This document shows, in pieces, positions 1-4,674 of a DNA stretch of 5,785 bases. The notes below the pieces were generated by a model, which was not told where the DNA came from, made no database searches, and worked only from the letters and a program-made list of their open reading frames with translations. The DNA lies in NCBI GenBank assembly GCA_003171295.1, contig PMYF01000570.1, positions 1 to 5,785 of the forward strand. Direction: 5' to 3'. How positions within the stretch are numbered: the stretch's first letter is position 1; every line of letters starts with the position of its first letter. This DNA comes from Acidobacteriota bacterium. GTDB taxonomy: Bacteria > Acidobacteriota > Terriglobia > UBA7540. A program made the translations under genes and the position numbers.

Positions 1-237
1 ATCCTCTCCGCCTACAGCGGTGACCTGGACATCGTCTGCCCGCCTTCCGCTTCCTTCGAGCTGAATGAGAAAACCGTGCGCGGCAAGGTGATCAACTCAC
101 TGCCCATCAAGCGCCGGCGGGAGTCCGCCTCGCCAATGGCCTCCTCCAATAGCCTTCTGGGAACCCATAACACGGGCAAGGCCACGCTGGAGCTCACCTC
201 CTTCAGCGGCACCATCCGCATCCGCCCGCAGATGTAA
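1..237 (+). CDS. C-terminal end of a DUF4097-like beta-repeat protein (5' end outside window)
   Basis: The frame is open from base 1 and runs 78 codons to a TAA at 235-237. The peptide alternates short polar and hydrophobic beta-strand-like stretches with recurring S/T-G-x-(I/L) turns: SGDLDIVCPP, GKVINSLPIK, GKATLELTSFSGTIRIRP. This is the pattern of the DUF4097 'putative adhesin' beta-helical repeat, which normally ends in a strand of the type SGxIxIR, as here. Such proteins are usually exported or membrane-anchored and their function is not established. The N-terminus, and so any signal peptide or zinc-finger or membrane anchor, lies outside the window. A run KRRRES around residues 39-44 interrupts the repeat and is probably a loop. 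The family assignment rests on pattern only; another beta-solenoid family is possible. Confidence 0.6.
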   Translation: MLSAYSGDLDIVCPPSASFELNEKTVRGKVINSLPIKRRRESASPMASSNSLLGTHNTGKATLELTSFSGTIRIRPQM

Positions 238-303
238 ACCGCGGGTGCTGGAGTGGAAAACGAATCCCGGAGGGTCGCGCCCCTGGCGCGGATGCCCTGG
301 CAC

Positions 304-341
304 GTAGCGCAGAGTATTGCGCAGCAGCGCAATACTCTGCG
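304..341 (+). repeat. REP-like palindrome: GTAG followed by a perfect 15-bp stem
   Basis: Bases 308-322 (CGCAGAGTATTGCGC) are exactly complementary to 327-341, with a 4-base AGCA loop. GTAG at 304-307 abuts the stem, the same arrangement as the conserved tetranucleotide 5' of enterobacterial REP hairpins that RAYT transposases recognise. The outer CGCAGAG/CTCTGCG arms and the following GGTTCGT are shared with the palindrome at 1053-1071: CTCTGCGGTTCGT is identical at 335-347 and 1065-1077. There is no T-run, so a simple intrinsic terminator is less likely, although the hairpin could protect the 3' end of the upstream mRNA. Confidence 0.7.
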
Positions 342-435
342 GTTCGTCGTTCCGGTTCGTCCGCATCACCATCTGCCACGGACCGTGCCATGATACGTAT
401 TTCACCTGTGAGCGGTCGTTATCGACAGTGCAAGC

Positions 436-464
436 CGCAGAGTTTGAACTGCACAAACTTTGCG
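436..464 (+). repeat. Degenerate REP-like palindrome
   Basis: CGCAGAGTTTG (436-446) pairs with CAAACTTTGCG (454-464) over 11 bp around a 7-base loop. There is a single G-T wobble (440 with 460), which pairs in a plus-strand RNA but would be a C-A mismatch in a minus-strand RNA. The outer CGCAGAG arm is the same heptamer found in the palindromes at 308, 1053, 1701 and 1869, so it is read as a diverged member of that family. No GTAG lies next to the stem. Confidence 0.5.
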
Positions 465-506
465 CTACCTACTCGTCGGTGCTGGTCATGGACCGTTTCC
501 CGTGAT

Positions 507-537
507 CGCACACATCGCAAAAACCGCGATGTATGCG
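507..537 (-). terminator. Probable 3' stem-loop of the minus-strand membrane-protein gene
   Basis: Arms 507-518 and 526-537 form a 12-bp stem around a 7-base loop, starting 23 bases past the stop codon of the gene at 561-995. The only imperfection is C511 against A533. In the minus-strand RNA this becomes a G-U wobble, so the structure folds better in the minus transcript, consistent with it serving that gene. On the minus strand the T-run is in the loop (TTTTT), not after the stem, so it is not a textbook rho-independent terminator; it may be an mRNA 3'-end stabiliser. Confidence 0.5.
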
Positions 538-560
538 CCACCCGCGTCCCCCCGGCTCGG

Positions 561-995
561 CTAGCCGTTGCCGCCTGAATCGGGTCGGCCCGGCCTAGAC
601 GGTAGTATCCACCCGCGGAAATAGTAGACGACCGCGACAACAGGGGGGCCGACGACGATCGCGGTGACGTAAAGGCCCGGCAAGTGGCTCTCAGAGAGGA
701 GACCAAATCTAGCGGCGTAGTGGAGCAGGAAGATCGAACCGCACACCAAGAAGGCACCCAACGTTACGAAAAATGGCCTCCAATCCCCGCGTGTTGCAGG
801 TCCGGTTTTGAGGGAGCAAGAGAAGAAGGGGGCTGCCAGGGCAGCGAGCAGCAAATAAAGCAACCATGGCGTAACTAAGTCATGATGGGGTATCCTGAGC
901 CAAAGATGTGCGGGACCCCAAAGCGCAGTCCCCCCGATCAGACCACCGGCCACATACCGAACAGACGAGACCAACAGTTGGTTTGAATCTCGCAT
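561..995 (-). CDS. Small four-helix membrane protein, family not recognised
   Basis: This frame encodes 144 residues from an ATG at 995-993. GGAG (1005-1002 on the minus strand) lies 6 bases upstream, which supports this start. Four hydrophobic segments are visible, at about residues 12-33, 41-60, 72-94 and 105-126. They are separated by short polar loops (LRIPHHD, LKTGPATRGDWR, RFGLLSESHL). The tail is polar and rich in Pro, Gly and Arg. Trp and Tyr cluster at helix ends, typical of an integral inner-membrane protein. No catalytic motif or known family signature is seen. It stands alone, facing away from the transposase, with a stem-loop just past its stop. The hydrophobic pattern and good ribosome binding site argue that it is real rather than a chance frame. 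Its function cannot be inferred. Confidence 0.7.
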   Translation of the reverse strand: MRDSNQLLVSSVRYVAGGLIGGTALWGPAHLWLRIPHHDLVTPWLLYLLLAALAAPFFSCSLKTGPATRGDWRPFFVTLGAFLVCGSIFLLHYAARFGLLSESHLPGLYVTAIVVGPPVVAVVYYFRGWILPSRPGRPDSGGNG

Positions 996-1052
996 AAATC
1001 ACTCCATGCCACCTTAGTGCCCGAAGTTCTCGAAAGACGGGATCGGGGCTGG

Positions 1053-1071
1053 CGCAGAGCGCAGCTCTGCG
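1053..1071. repeat. Palindrome upstream of the RAYT gene
   Basis: CGCAGAGC (1053-1060) and GCTCTGCG (1064-1071) form a perfect 8-bp stem with a GCA loop. The whole 19-mer is the exact reverse complement of the one at 1701-1719, so the transposase gene is bracketed by an inverted pair. Because the element is palindromic, its orientation is defined only by the three loop bases. The 3' flank GGTTCGT is shared with the palindrome at 308-341. Confidence 0.75.
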
Positions 1072-1097
1072 GTTCGTAGGTTTTCCATGGCAGGCGT

Positions 1098-1103
1098 TAT
1101 AAT
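1098..1103 (+). promoter_or_regulatory. -10 box of the RAYT gene
   Basis: A consensus TATAAT lies 10 bases before the chosen ATG (1114). A start site about 7 bases downstream, near 1110, would leave a leader of only about 4 bases, which implies leaderless translation. No good -35 box is present at 16-18 bases; TTCGTA at 1073-1078 (19-base spacing) is the nearest and is weak. The box also argues against the in-frame ATG at 1087, since it would then lie inside the coding sequence. Confidence 0.4.
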
Positions 1104-1113
1104 ACTTTGCGTC

Positions 1114-1665
1114 ATGCCTGTGTACCGGCGTTATTTCGACCCCGGGCAACTGCAGTTCATCACCAGCAGCACTTATCGGCGCGTGAAGCTTTTTGATAGC
1201 GAGCGTTTCCGGCGCGATTTTGTCGACGTGCTGCGGCAACTCCGCGAGCAGTGGGGCTTCCTGCTGATCGGCTGGGTTGTGATGCCCGAGCACTTTCATC
1301 TTCTCCTCCAACCGCAGCCCGCCGAGAGCACCACCCGCATCCTGCAAGAGTTGAAAAAGCAGACGGGCCTACGGGTAATCTCGACGCTCGGCGCGAATCG
1401 CCAATATCCTTGGTGCGCGAAGGTTCTCACGTGGCTCCGCCTGCCGCCCACCGTCCATAGCGATTCACACTATCGGGTCTGGCAGCGGCGCTTCTACCCA
1501 TTCAATGTCTATAGCCCGAAGAAGCGTCTGGAGAAGCTCAACTACATGCACGGCAACCCCGTCAGACGAGGGTTGGTCAGCTCTCCCGAGCAGTGGCCGT
1601 GGTCGAGCTTTAGGTTCTATTACCTTCAGGATTTTTCCCTCCTGCGTATGGATCGAGTTGATTGA
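1114..1665 (+). CDS. REP-associated tyrosine transposase (RAYT, Y1/IS200-like domain)
   Basis: This protein of 183 residues belongs to the single-domain Y1 HUH endonuclease superfamily. These enzymes nick single-stranded DNA at hairpins through a covalent tyrosine link, and RAYTs act on REP palindromes. The family signatures appear in order. An N-terminal motif FDPGQLQFITSSTYRR spans about residues 8-23. The metal-binding HUH motif is H60-F61-H62 in MPEHFHLLL. The segment VWQRRFYPFNVYS lies at 122-134. The catalytic tyrosine is probably Y144 in KLNYMHGNPVRRGLV, and WPWSSF follows at 161-166. All key residues are present, so the enzyme looks intact. An in-frame ATG exists at 1087, but the family usually begins with MP-x-Y/R, a TATAAT lies between the two ATGs, and the truncated copy at 1741 aligns from here. 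No Shine-Dalgarno precedes 1114. Palindromes at 1053-1071 and 1701-1719 flank it and are probable substrates. Confidence 0.9.
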   Translation: MPVYRRYFDPGQLQFITSSTYRRVKLFDSERFRRDFVDVLRQLREQWGFLLIGWVVMPEHFHLLLQPQPAESTTRILQELKKQTGLRVISTLGANRQYPWCAKVLTWLRLPPTVHSDSHYRVWQRRFYPFNVYSPKKRLEKLNYMHGNPVRRGLVSSPEQWPWSSFRFYYLQDFSLLRMDRVD

Positions 1666-1700
1666 GTCCATAGGATGTTCAAATCATAGCCTCCGCGCCT

Positions 1701-1719
1701 CGCAGAGCTGCGCTCTGCG
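1701..1719. repeat. Palindrome between the RAYT gene and the RAYT remnant
   Basis: CGCAGAGC (1701-1708), loop TGC, GCTCTGCG (1712-1719): a perfect 8-bp stem and the exact reverse complement of the palindrome at 1053-1071. It begins 36 bases after the transposase stop codon. Read on the minus strand, GAAG (1723-1720) directly precedes the stem, one base away from the GTAG found beside the 308-341 palindrome. It is also the left border of the truncated unit that follows. Confidence 0.75.
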
Positions 1720-1740
1720 CTTCAGCGTGCCATATTAGCG

Positions 1741-1848
1741 CTGGTCGTGCCCACCCACAAACGCCATTTTGCGCCGGGACAGCTGCAATTCCTGACCAAT
1801 AGTACCTATCGCCGCGCCAAGCTTTTTGAGAGTGATCAAATCGCCTGA
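1741..1848 (+). pseudogene. Truncated 5' fragment of a second RAYT gene
   Basis: Reading from 1741 gives 35 codons before a TGA at 1846-1848. The peptide contains FAPGQLQFLTNSTYRRAKLF, which aligns with FDPGQLQFITSSTYRRVKLF of the intact transposase; 20 of 33 aligned residues are identical by eye. Similarity stops about 30 residues in, well before the HUH motif and the catalytic tyrosine. The position matching the intact gene's start Met is a GTG at 1747-1749. No ribosome binding site is present and a functional product is unlikely. The fragment sits between palindromes at 1701-1719 and 1869-1887. The divergence shows it is not a recent copy of its neighbour but a remnant of a related element. 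Confidence 0.8.
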
Positions 1849-1868
1849 CTTCAGCCGTGTCTGTGCGC

Positions 1869-1887
1869 CGCAGAGTTGCGCTCTGCG
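1869..1887. repeat. Palindrome closing the RAYT remnant
   Basis: CGCAGAGT, loop TGC, GCTCTGCG: identical to the 1701-1719 palindrome except for one C-to-T change at 1876, which leaves a T-G wobble in the innermost pair. It lies 20 bases after the remnant's stop codon and has the same orientation (by loop bases) as 1701-1719. Confidence 0.7.
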
Positions 1888-2074
1888 ATAGGGCGGGAGC
1901 TGGTTTACGCCGAGGTTTCGGGCGATTGTTCTGTCGTCCAAGACTTATGCCTACTGGTAGGCAGAAAATCGCGGTGCCCCCTTTACAAGCCCCTCTCGAT
2001 TGTGCACACTCTATAGGTGTGGGCGTACGCGCGCGGCAACAACCACACATCCGCCTGCCGCCACTGCTTACAAG
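1888..2074. other. Non-coding stretch between the repeat cluster and the aroK promoter
   Basis: No credible gene is seen; the open frames here have no family character. Two small hairpins are present. TGCCTA/TAGGCA at 1948-1963 (loop CTGG) has no T-run on either strand. CACACT/GGTGTG at 2005-2021 has one T-G wobble. Either could be a chance palindrome or a regulatory site upstream of the aroK promoter. No repeat connects this stretch to the palindrome family on its left. Confidence 0.45.
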
Positions 2075-2104
2075 TTGCGCCAGCGGCGACGCCGCCACTA
2101 TAAT
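2075..2104 (+). promoter_or_regulatory. Sigma70-like promoter of the aroK operon
   Basis: TTGCGC (2075-2080) and a consensus TATAAT (2099-2104) are separated by 18 bases. The -10 box is perfect; the -35 box matches only TTG of TTGACA. Transcription would begin near 2111, giving a leader of about 33 bases before the aroK ATG at 2144. Confidence 0.55.
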
Positions 2105-2143
2105 CTCAGCCGAACCTGGTTGGGGGTGAGACCCCGTCGCGGA

Positions 2144-2656
2144 ATGAGCCGGCAACGTCGAAAACTGATTTATCTCCTGGGCTTCATGGGAAGCGGCAAG
2201 TCTACGGTGGGCAAGCTGCTGGCGACGAAGCTGGGCTGGCCGTTCATCGATCTGGACACGGTGATCGAAGCCGGACAAGGCTTGAGTATCCGCGCGATTT
2301 TCGAGAATTCCGGAGAAGTCTTTTTTCGCCAACTGGAGCGCGCGGCGCTTACCGAGACCTCGAAGAGTGAGCCTGCGGTGATTGCCCTGGGCGGGGGAAC
2401 GTTCGCGCAGCCGCCCAACGTGGACCTCATTCGGGAGACGGGCGGCATTACGGTTTGGCTCGACTGCCCGGCGGAAGTTCTATGGGCGCGTTGCGAAGGC
2501 ATGGACAATCGTCCGCTCTTCCGTAACGCCGAGTCATTCCGCCGCCTCCTCATGGACCGCCTGCCTTATTACCGACTCGCTGACTTCCGCGTCTCCACCC
2601 AGGGGCTAGAATGCGCCGGGGTGGCCGAGCAAATCCTGCGCTTGGGGGCCTTTTGA
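2144..2656 (+). CDS. aroK: Shikimate kinase
   Basis: This cytoplasmic enzyme of the shikimate pathway phosphorylates shikimate with ATP to give shikimate 3-phosphate on the route to chorismate. The protein is 170 residues, the usual length of the family. The Walker A loop is GFMGSGKST at residues 13-21. The shikimate-binding acid is D38 in DLD, followed by R62 in FFRQLE and the GGG motif at 83-85. The lid arginine is R123 in NRPLF, and R139 in the DRLPYYR segment is the second substrate-binding arginine. All expected residues are present. The ATG at 2144 puts the start about 12 residues before the Walker A loop, as is normal. Its Shine-Dalgarno is weak: GGTGAG at 2125-2130 is 13 bases away. 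An in-frame GTG at 2126 is an alternative. It is the first gene of a probable three-gene operon. Confidence 0.93.
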   Translation: MSRQRRKLIYLLGFMGSGKSTVGKLLATKLGWPFIDLDTVIEAGQGLSIRAIFENSGEVFFRQLERAALTETSKSEPAVIALGGGTFAQPPNVDLIRETGGITVWLDCPAEVLWARCEGMDNRPLFRNAESFRRLLMDRLPYYRLADFRVSTQGLECAGVAEQILRLGAF

Positions 2657-2756
2657 TCTGCCGCGGAAATAGCCGTCCTCCCCTCCTGCTCCAGGAGAGG
2701 AACTGCGCGGCGCAATCTCATGCTTGGCGGGTGCAGCCCATCGACAAGAGAAACGG

Positions 2757-2763
2757 AAAGGAG
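2757..2763 (+). promoter_or_regulatory. Ribosome binding site that points to a CTG start
   Basis: AAAGGAG at 2757-2763 is a near-complete Shine-Dalgarno sequence. Six bases later (2764-2769 is the spacer) comes the in-frame codon CTG at 2770-2772, directly ahead of a signal peptide. No ATG, GTG or TTG lies at a usable spacing in this frame. The alternatives, GTG 2731 and ATG 2611 (inside aroK), have no purine-rich site upstream. Confidence 0.55.
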
Positions 2764-2769
2764 CCTCCA

Positions 2770-3501
2770 CTGGCCTCGCTAAAATACTGCCCACTGCTGA
2801 TAGCCATTCTCGTGGTGTGGACAGGAGCCTTGGCCACCCGGCCTGTCGCGGCGCAAGCCTCGGGCGCCCCCCACGCTGACCTGAACGACCGCGGCACTTT
2901 CGAGCTTTACGCCGCCGGCAAGAACATCGGGACTGAGAAGTTCGAAATTCGCACCCGGCCGGATGCGGTTGAAGCCATGGGCGAGATTCATCTGCGGGTA
3001 GAACAGGACGGCAAGACCTTGGAGATAAGAACGTCTCCCAGTCTCGTGCTCGACCTGCAACTCCACCCCCTCTCCTATACCTGGAGCCAGAAAGGGGCGC
3101 AGTCATCTCAGATCAGCGTCGACTTCCGTTCCTCCCCGGCGCGCACGCGCTTGAAGACGGCGAGCGGGGAGGAGAAGCGCGACTTCAAGCTCCCCAAGGA
3201 TGTCCTGGTGCTTGACGACAACGTCCTCCATCACTACCAATTGGTCGTGGACCGGTACGACCAGGCGGCGGGGGGAAAACAAACTTTCCAGGCCTTCATT
3301 CCGCAGGAAGCCCTGCCGGGGGTGATTACCATGGAACAGGCGGGTACGGGGCCCGTCACCGTGGAGGGAGTAACCCTGACCCTGCGGCATCTGGTCCTCA
3401 CCACCGAGTTGGCCCACGTCGACCTTTGGATTGACGACCAGGCCCGCCTCCAGGTCGTCTCCGTGCCGGAGGCGCAGTTTCAGGCTGTCCGGAAGAAGTA
3501 A
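2770..3501 (+). CDS. Secreted protein of unknown function, DUF3108/DUF6134-like appearance
   Basis: From the CTG at 2770 the protein is 243 residues. It opens with a classical signal peptide: a lysine at position 5, a hydrophobic core (PLLIAILVVWTGALA, about 8-22), and a probable cleavage site near VAAQA at 26-30. The mature part of about 213 residues has no cysteine and is rich in predicted beta strands. It begins with GTFELYAAGKNIGTEKFEI, the opening beta-hairpin seen in periplasmic DUF3108- and DUF6134-type proteins, though the family is not certain. No catalytic motif is visible. The start is unusual. CTG is favoured because AAAGGAG sits 6 bases before it and the signal peptide begins there. 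GTG 2731 would add 13 residues and lacks a binding site; ATG 2611 overlaps aroK. The gene follows aroK by 113 bases and ends 3 bases before the epimerase start, so it is probably co-transcribed and coupled to the latter. Confidence 0.8.
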   Translation: MASLKYCPLLIAILVVWTGALATRPVAAQASGAPHADLNDRGTFELYAAGKNIGTEKFEIRTRPDAVEAMGEIHLRVEQDGKTLEIRTSPSLVLDLQLHPLSYTWSQKGAQSSQISVDFRSSPARTRLKTASGEEKRDFKLPKDVLVLDDNVLHHYQLVVDRYDQAAGGKQTFQAFIPQEALPGVITMEQAGTGPVTVEGVTLTLRHLVLTTELAHVDLWIDDQARLQVVSVPEAQFQAVRKK

Positions 3502-3504
3502 GCC

Positions 3505-4455
3505 ATGGACAACATTCTGGTCACGGGCGGCGCCGGGTTCATCGGATCCCACTTCGTGGAGCGCCTGCTGCGGGAAGGAAAGCGCGTCGCCATCGTTGAC
3601 AACCTGGATGATTACTACGACCCGGAATGGAAGCGCGCGAACCTGCGTGAAATCGGGGCGAGCGGGAGTTTCGAGTTCTACGCGACCGATATTCGCGATG
3701 CCGAGAAGCTCCGTGCAGCATTTGAGAGCTTCCACCCGGAGGCGGTGGTGCACCTGGCAGCGCGTCCAGGAGTGCGTGCCTCGTTCCTCGAACCCGACGC
3801 CTGCGTTTCGGTCAACGTTGATGGCACCGCCCGCCTGCTGGAGGTCAGCCGGCAAAGCGGTGTCCGGCGGTTCGTCTTTGCCTCTTCGAGTTCCGTTTAC
3901 GGGAGCGAGAACCGCGCCCCCTTCACGGAAGACGCTTGCACAACTCATCCCCTCTCGATCTACGCGGCCACCAAGGTGTCCGGTGAGGCCATGGCTTTTA
4001 CTTACTCCCAGACCTATCCGCTCTCCGTGGCTTGCCTGCGTCTGTTCACCGCTTATGGACCCCGCCAGCGGCCCGACCTCGCCATCCGCAAATTTGGAGG
4101 CCTGATCCTTGCCGGGGCAGAGGTACCGTTCTTCGGCGATGGCAGCTTGCAGCGCGATTTCACCTATGTCGACGACATCGTGGACGGGATCGTGCGCGCC
4201 CTCGATGTTCCTGGTCCATTCGCCGTCTTCAACCTGGGGAATTCACACCCGGTGCGCCTGGACTACATGGTGGAAACCCTGGCGCAAGCGCTCGGCAAGA
4301 CGGCTCGGCGAAAATTCCTGCCTGTGCCGGCCGGGGAAATGCCCCTCACTCATGCCGACCTCTCCAAGGCGCGCCGGATCCTCGGCTACTCGCCCCAGGT
4401 CAGCTTCGAAGACGGAATCCAAAGATTCGCCCAATGGCTCAAAGCCCAGCATTAG
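3505..4455 (+). CDS. NAD-dependent nucleotide-sugar epimerase (extended SDR, UDP-glucuronate 4-epimerase-like)
   Basis: This 316-residue cytoplasmic enzyme of the extended short-chain dehydrogenase/reductase class probably interconverts C4 epimers of a UDP-sugar for surface polysaccharide or glycoconjugate synthesis. The Rossmann glycine motif is TGGAGFIGS at residues 7-15. D32 in VDNLDDYYD is placed to bind the NAD ribose, and this stretch resembles UDP-glucuronate epimerases. TDIRD lies at 61-65 and HLAARPGVRAS at 83-93. The catalytic serine lies within SSSSVYG at 127-133, and the YxxxK pair is Y153 and K157. LRLFTAYGPRQRPD at 177-190 and GDGSLQRDFTYVDDI at 210-224 shape the substrate site. 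UDP-glucose 4-epimerase or a dehydratase are less likely alternatives; exact substrate cannot be read from sequence. The ATG follows the upstream stop by 3 bases, with GGAAGAAG at 3491-3498 as ribosome binding site. Confidence 0.9.
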   Translation: MDNILVTGGAGFIGSHFVERLLREGKRVAIVDNLDDYYDPEWKRANLREIGASGSFEFYATDIRDAEKLRAAFESFHPEAVVHLAARPGVRASFLEPDACVSVNVDGTARLLEVSRQSGVRRFVFASSSSVYGSENRAPFTEDACTTHPLSIYAATKVSGEAMAFTYSQTYPLSVACLRLFTAYGPRQRPDLAIRKFGGLILAGAEVPFFGDGSLQRDFTYVDDIVDGIVRALDVPGPFAVFNLGNSHPVRLDYMVETLAQALGKTARRKFLPVPAGEMPLTHADLSKARRILGYSPQVSFEDGIQRFAQWLKAQH

Positions 4456-4591
4456 GATTGCCCCGAAGGACTCCATTCCCAACCTGCTCAAGGACTAGCC
4501 TACTGGCGTGGCGCAGGGGTTTGGTCTTTAGATTCGAGAGGGGAATGACAAATTGAGATCGACCCTGGGGAGATACGGTTCGAGGAGGTCA

Positions 4592-4636
4592 GAAAACACA
4601 CGAGCGGCATCCGGGTTGTCTATCGGATGCCGCTCG
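4592..4636 (-). terminator. Rho-independent terminator of the FecR-domain gene
   Basis: Bases 4601-4613 and 4624-4636 form a perfect 13-bp stem (CGAGCGGCATCCG) with a 10-base loop. On the minus strand the stem is followed by TGTGTTTTC (4600-4592), a U-rich tail suited to intrinsic termination. It lies 38 bases past the minus-strand stop at 4675. On the plus strand the stem is followed by CCGTCAAAAG, without a T-run. It may still block read-through from the convergent epimerase operon, for which no other terminator is seen. Confidence 0.75.
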
Positions 4637-4674
4637 CCGTCAAAAGTTAGCTGGACAGCTTTCGTACGCCCGAA

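Larger units (their letters stand above)
238..560. other. Intergenic region with palindromes, no credible gene
   Basis: This stretch separates the end of the plus-strand DUF4097-like gene from the end of the minus-strand membrane-protein gene. The short open frames across it have no recognisable protein character and no ribosome binding site. It holds a small GC stem-loop at 276-290 (6 bp, CGCGCC/GGCGCG, 3-base loop), 38 bases after the upstream stop, which could help end that transcript but has no T-run. It also holds the REP-like palindromes at 304-341 and 436-464 and a stem-loop at 507-537, each listed separately. Nothing else is apparent between 342 and 435 or between 465 and 506. Confidence 0.6.

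Noticed and set aside
97..456. Minus-strand open frame opposite the DUF4097-like gene end and the first REP-like palindromes
   Set aside because: It spans a 15-bp palindrome and gives a low-complexity peptide with no recognisable motif.
1053..1887. CRISPR-like repeat array
   Set aside because: The repeats are short palindromes at irregular spacing with coding sequence between them; there are no uniform spacers and no cas genes.
2000..2143. 48-codon N-terminal extension of shikimate kinase
   Set aside because: It would include the TATAAT promoter and an Arg-rich segment absent from the family; ATG 2144 gives the normal length.
1679..2332. Minus-strand open frame (217 codons) across the RAYT remnant and the start of aroK
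   Set aside because: It runs through two palindromes, the remnant and the Walker A region of aroK, and its translation has no coherent domain.
2606..3106. Minus-strand open frame rich in Arg and Ser opposite the secreted-protein gene
   Set aside because: Shadow of the coding strand with an Arg/Ser/Gly-biased composition typical of a wrong frame.
3103..3948. Long minus-strand open frame (281 codons) across the secreted protein and the epimerase
   Set aside because: It lies antisense to two well-supported genes; its translation has no family character and no ribosome binding site. Long antisense frames are common in GC-rich DNA.
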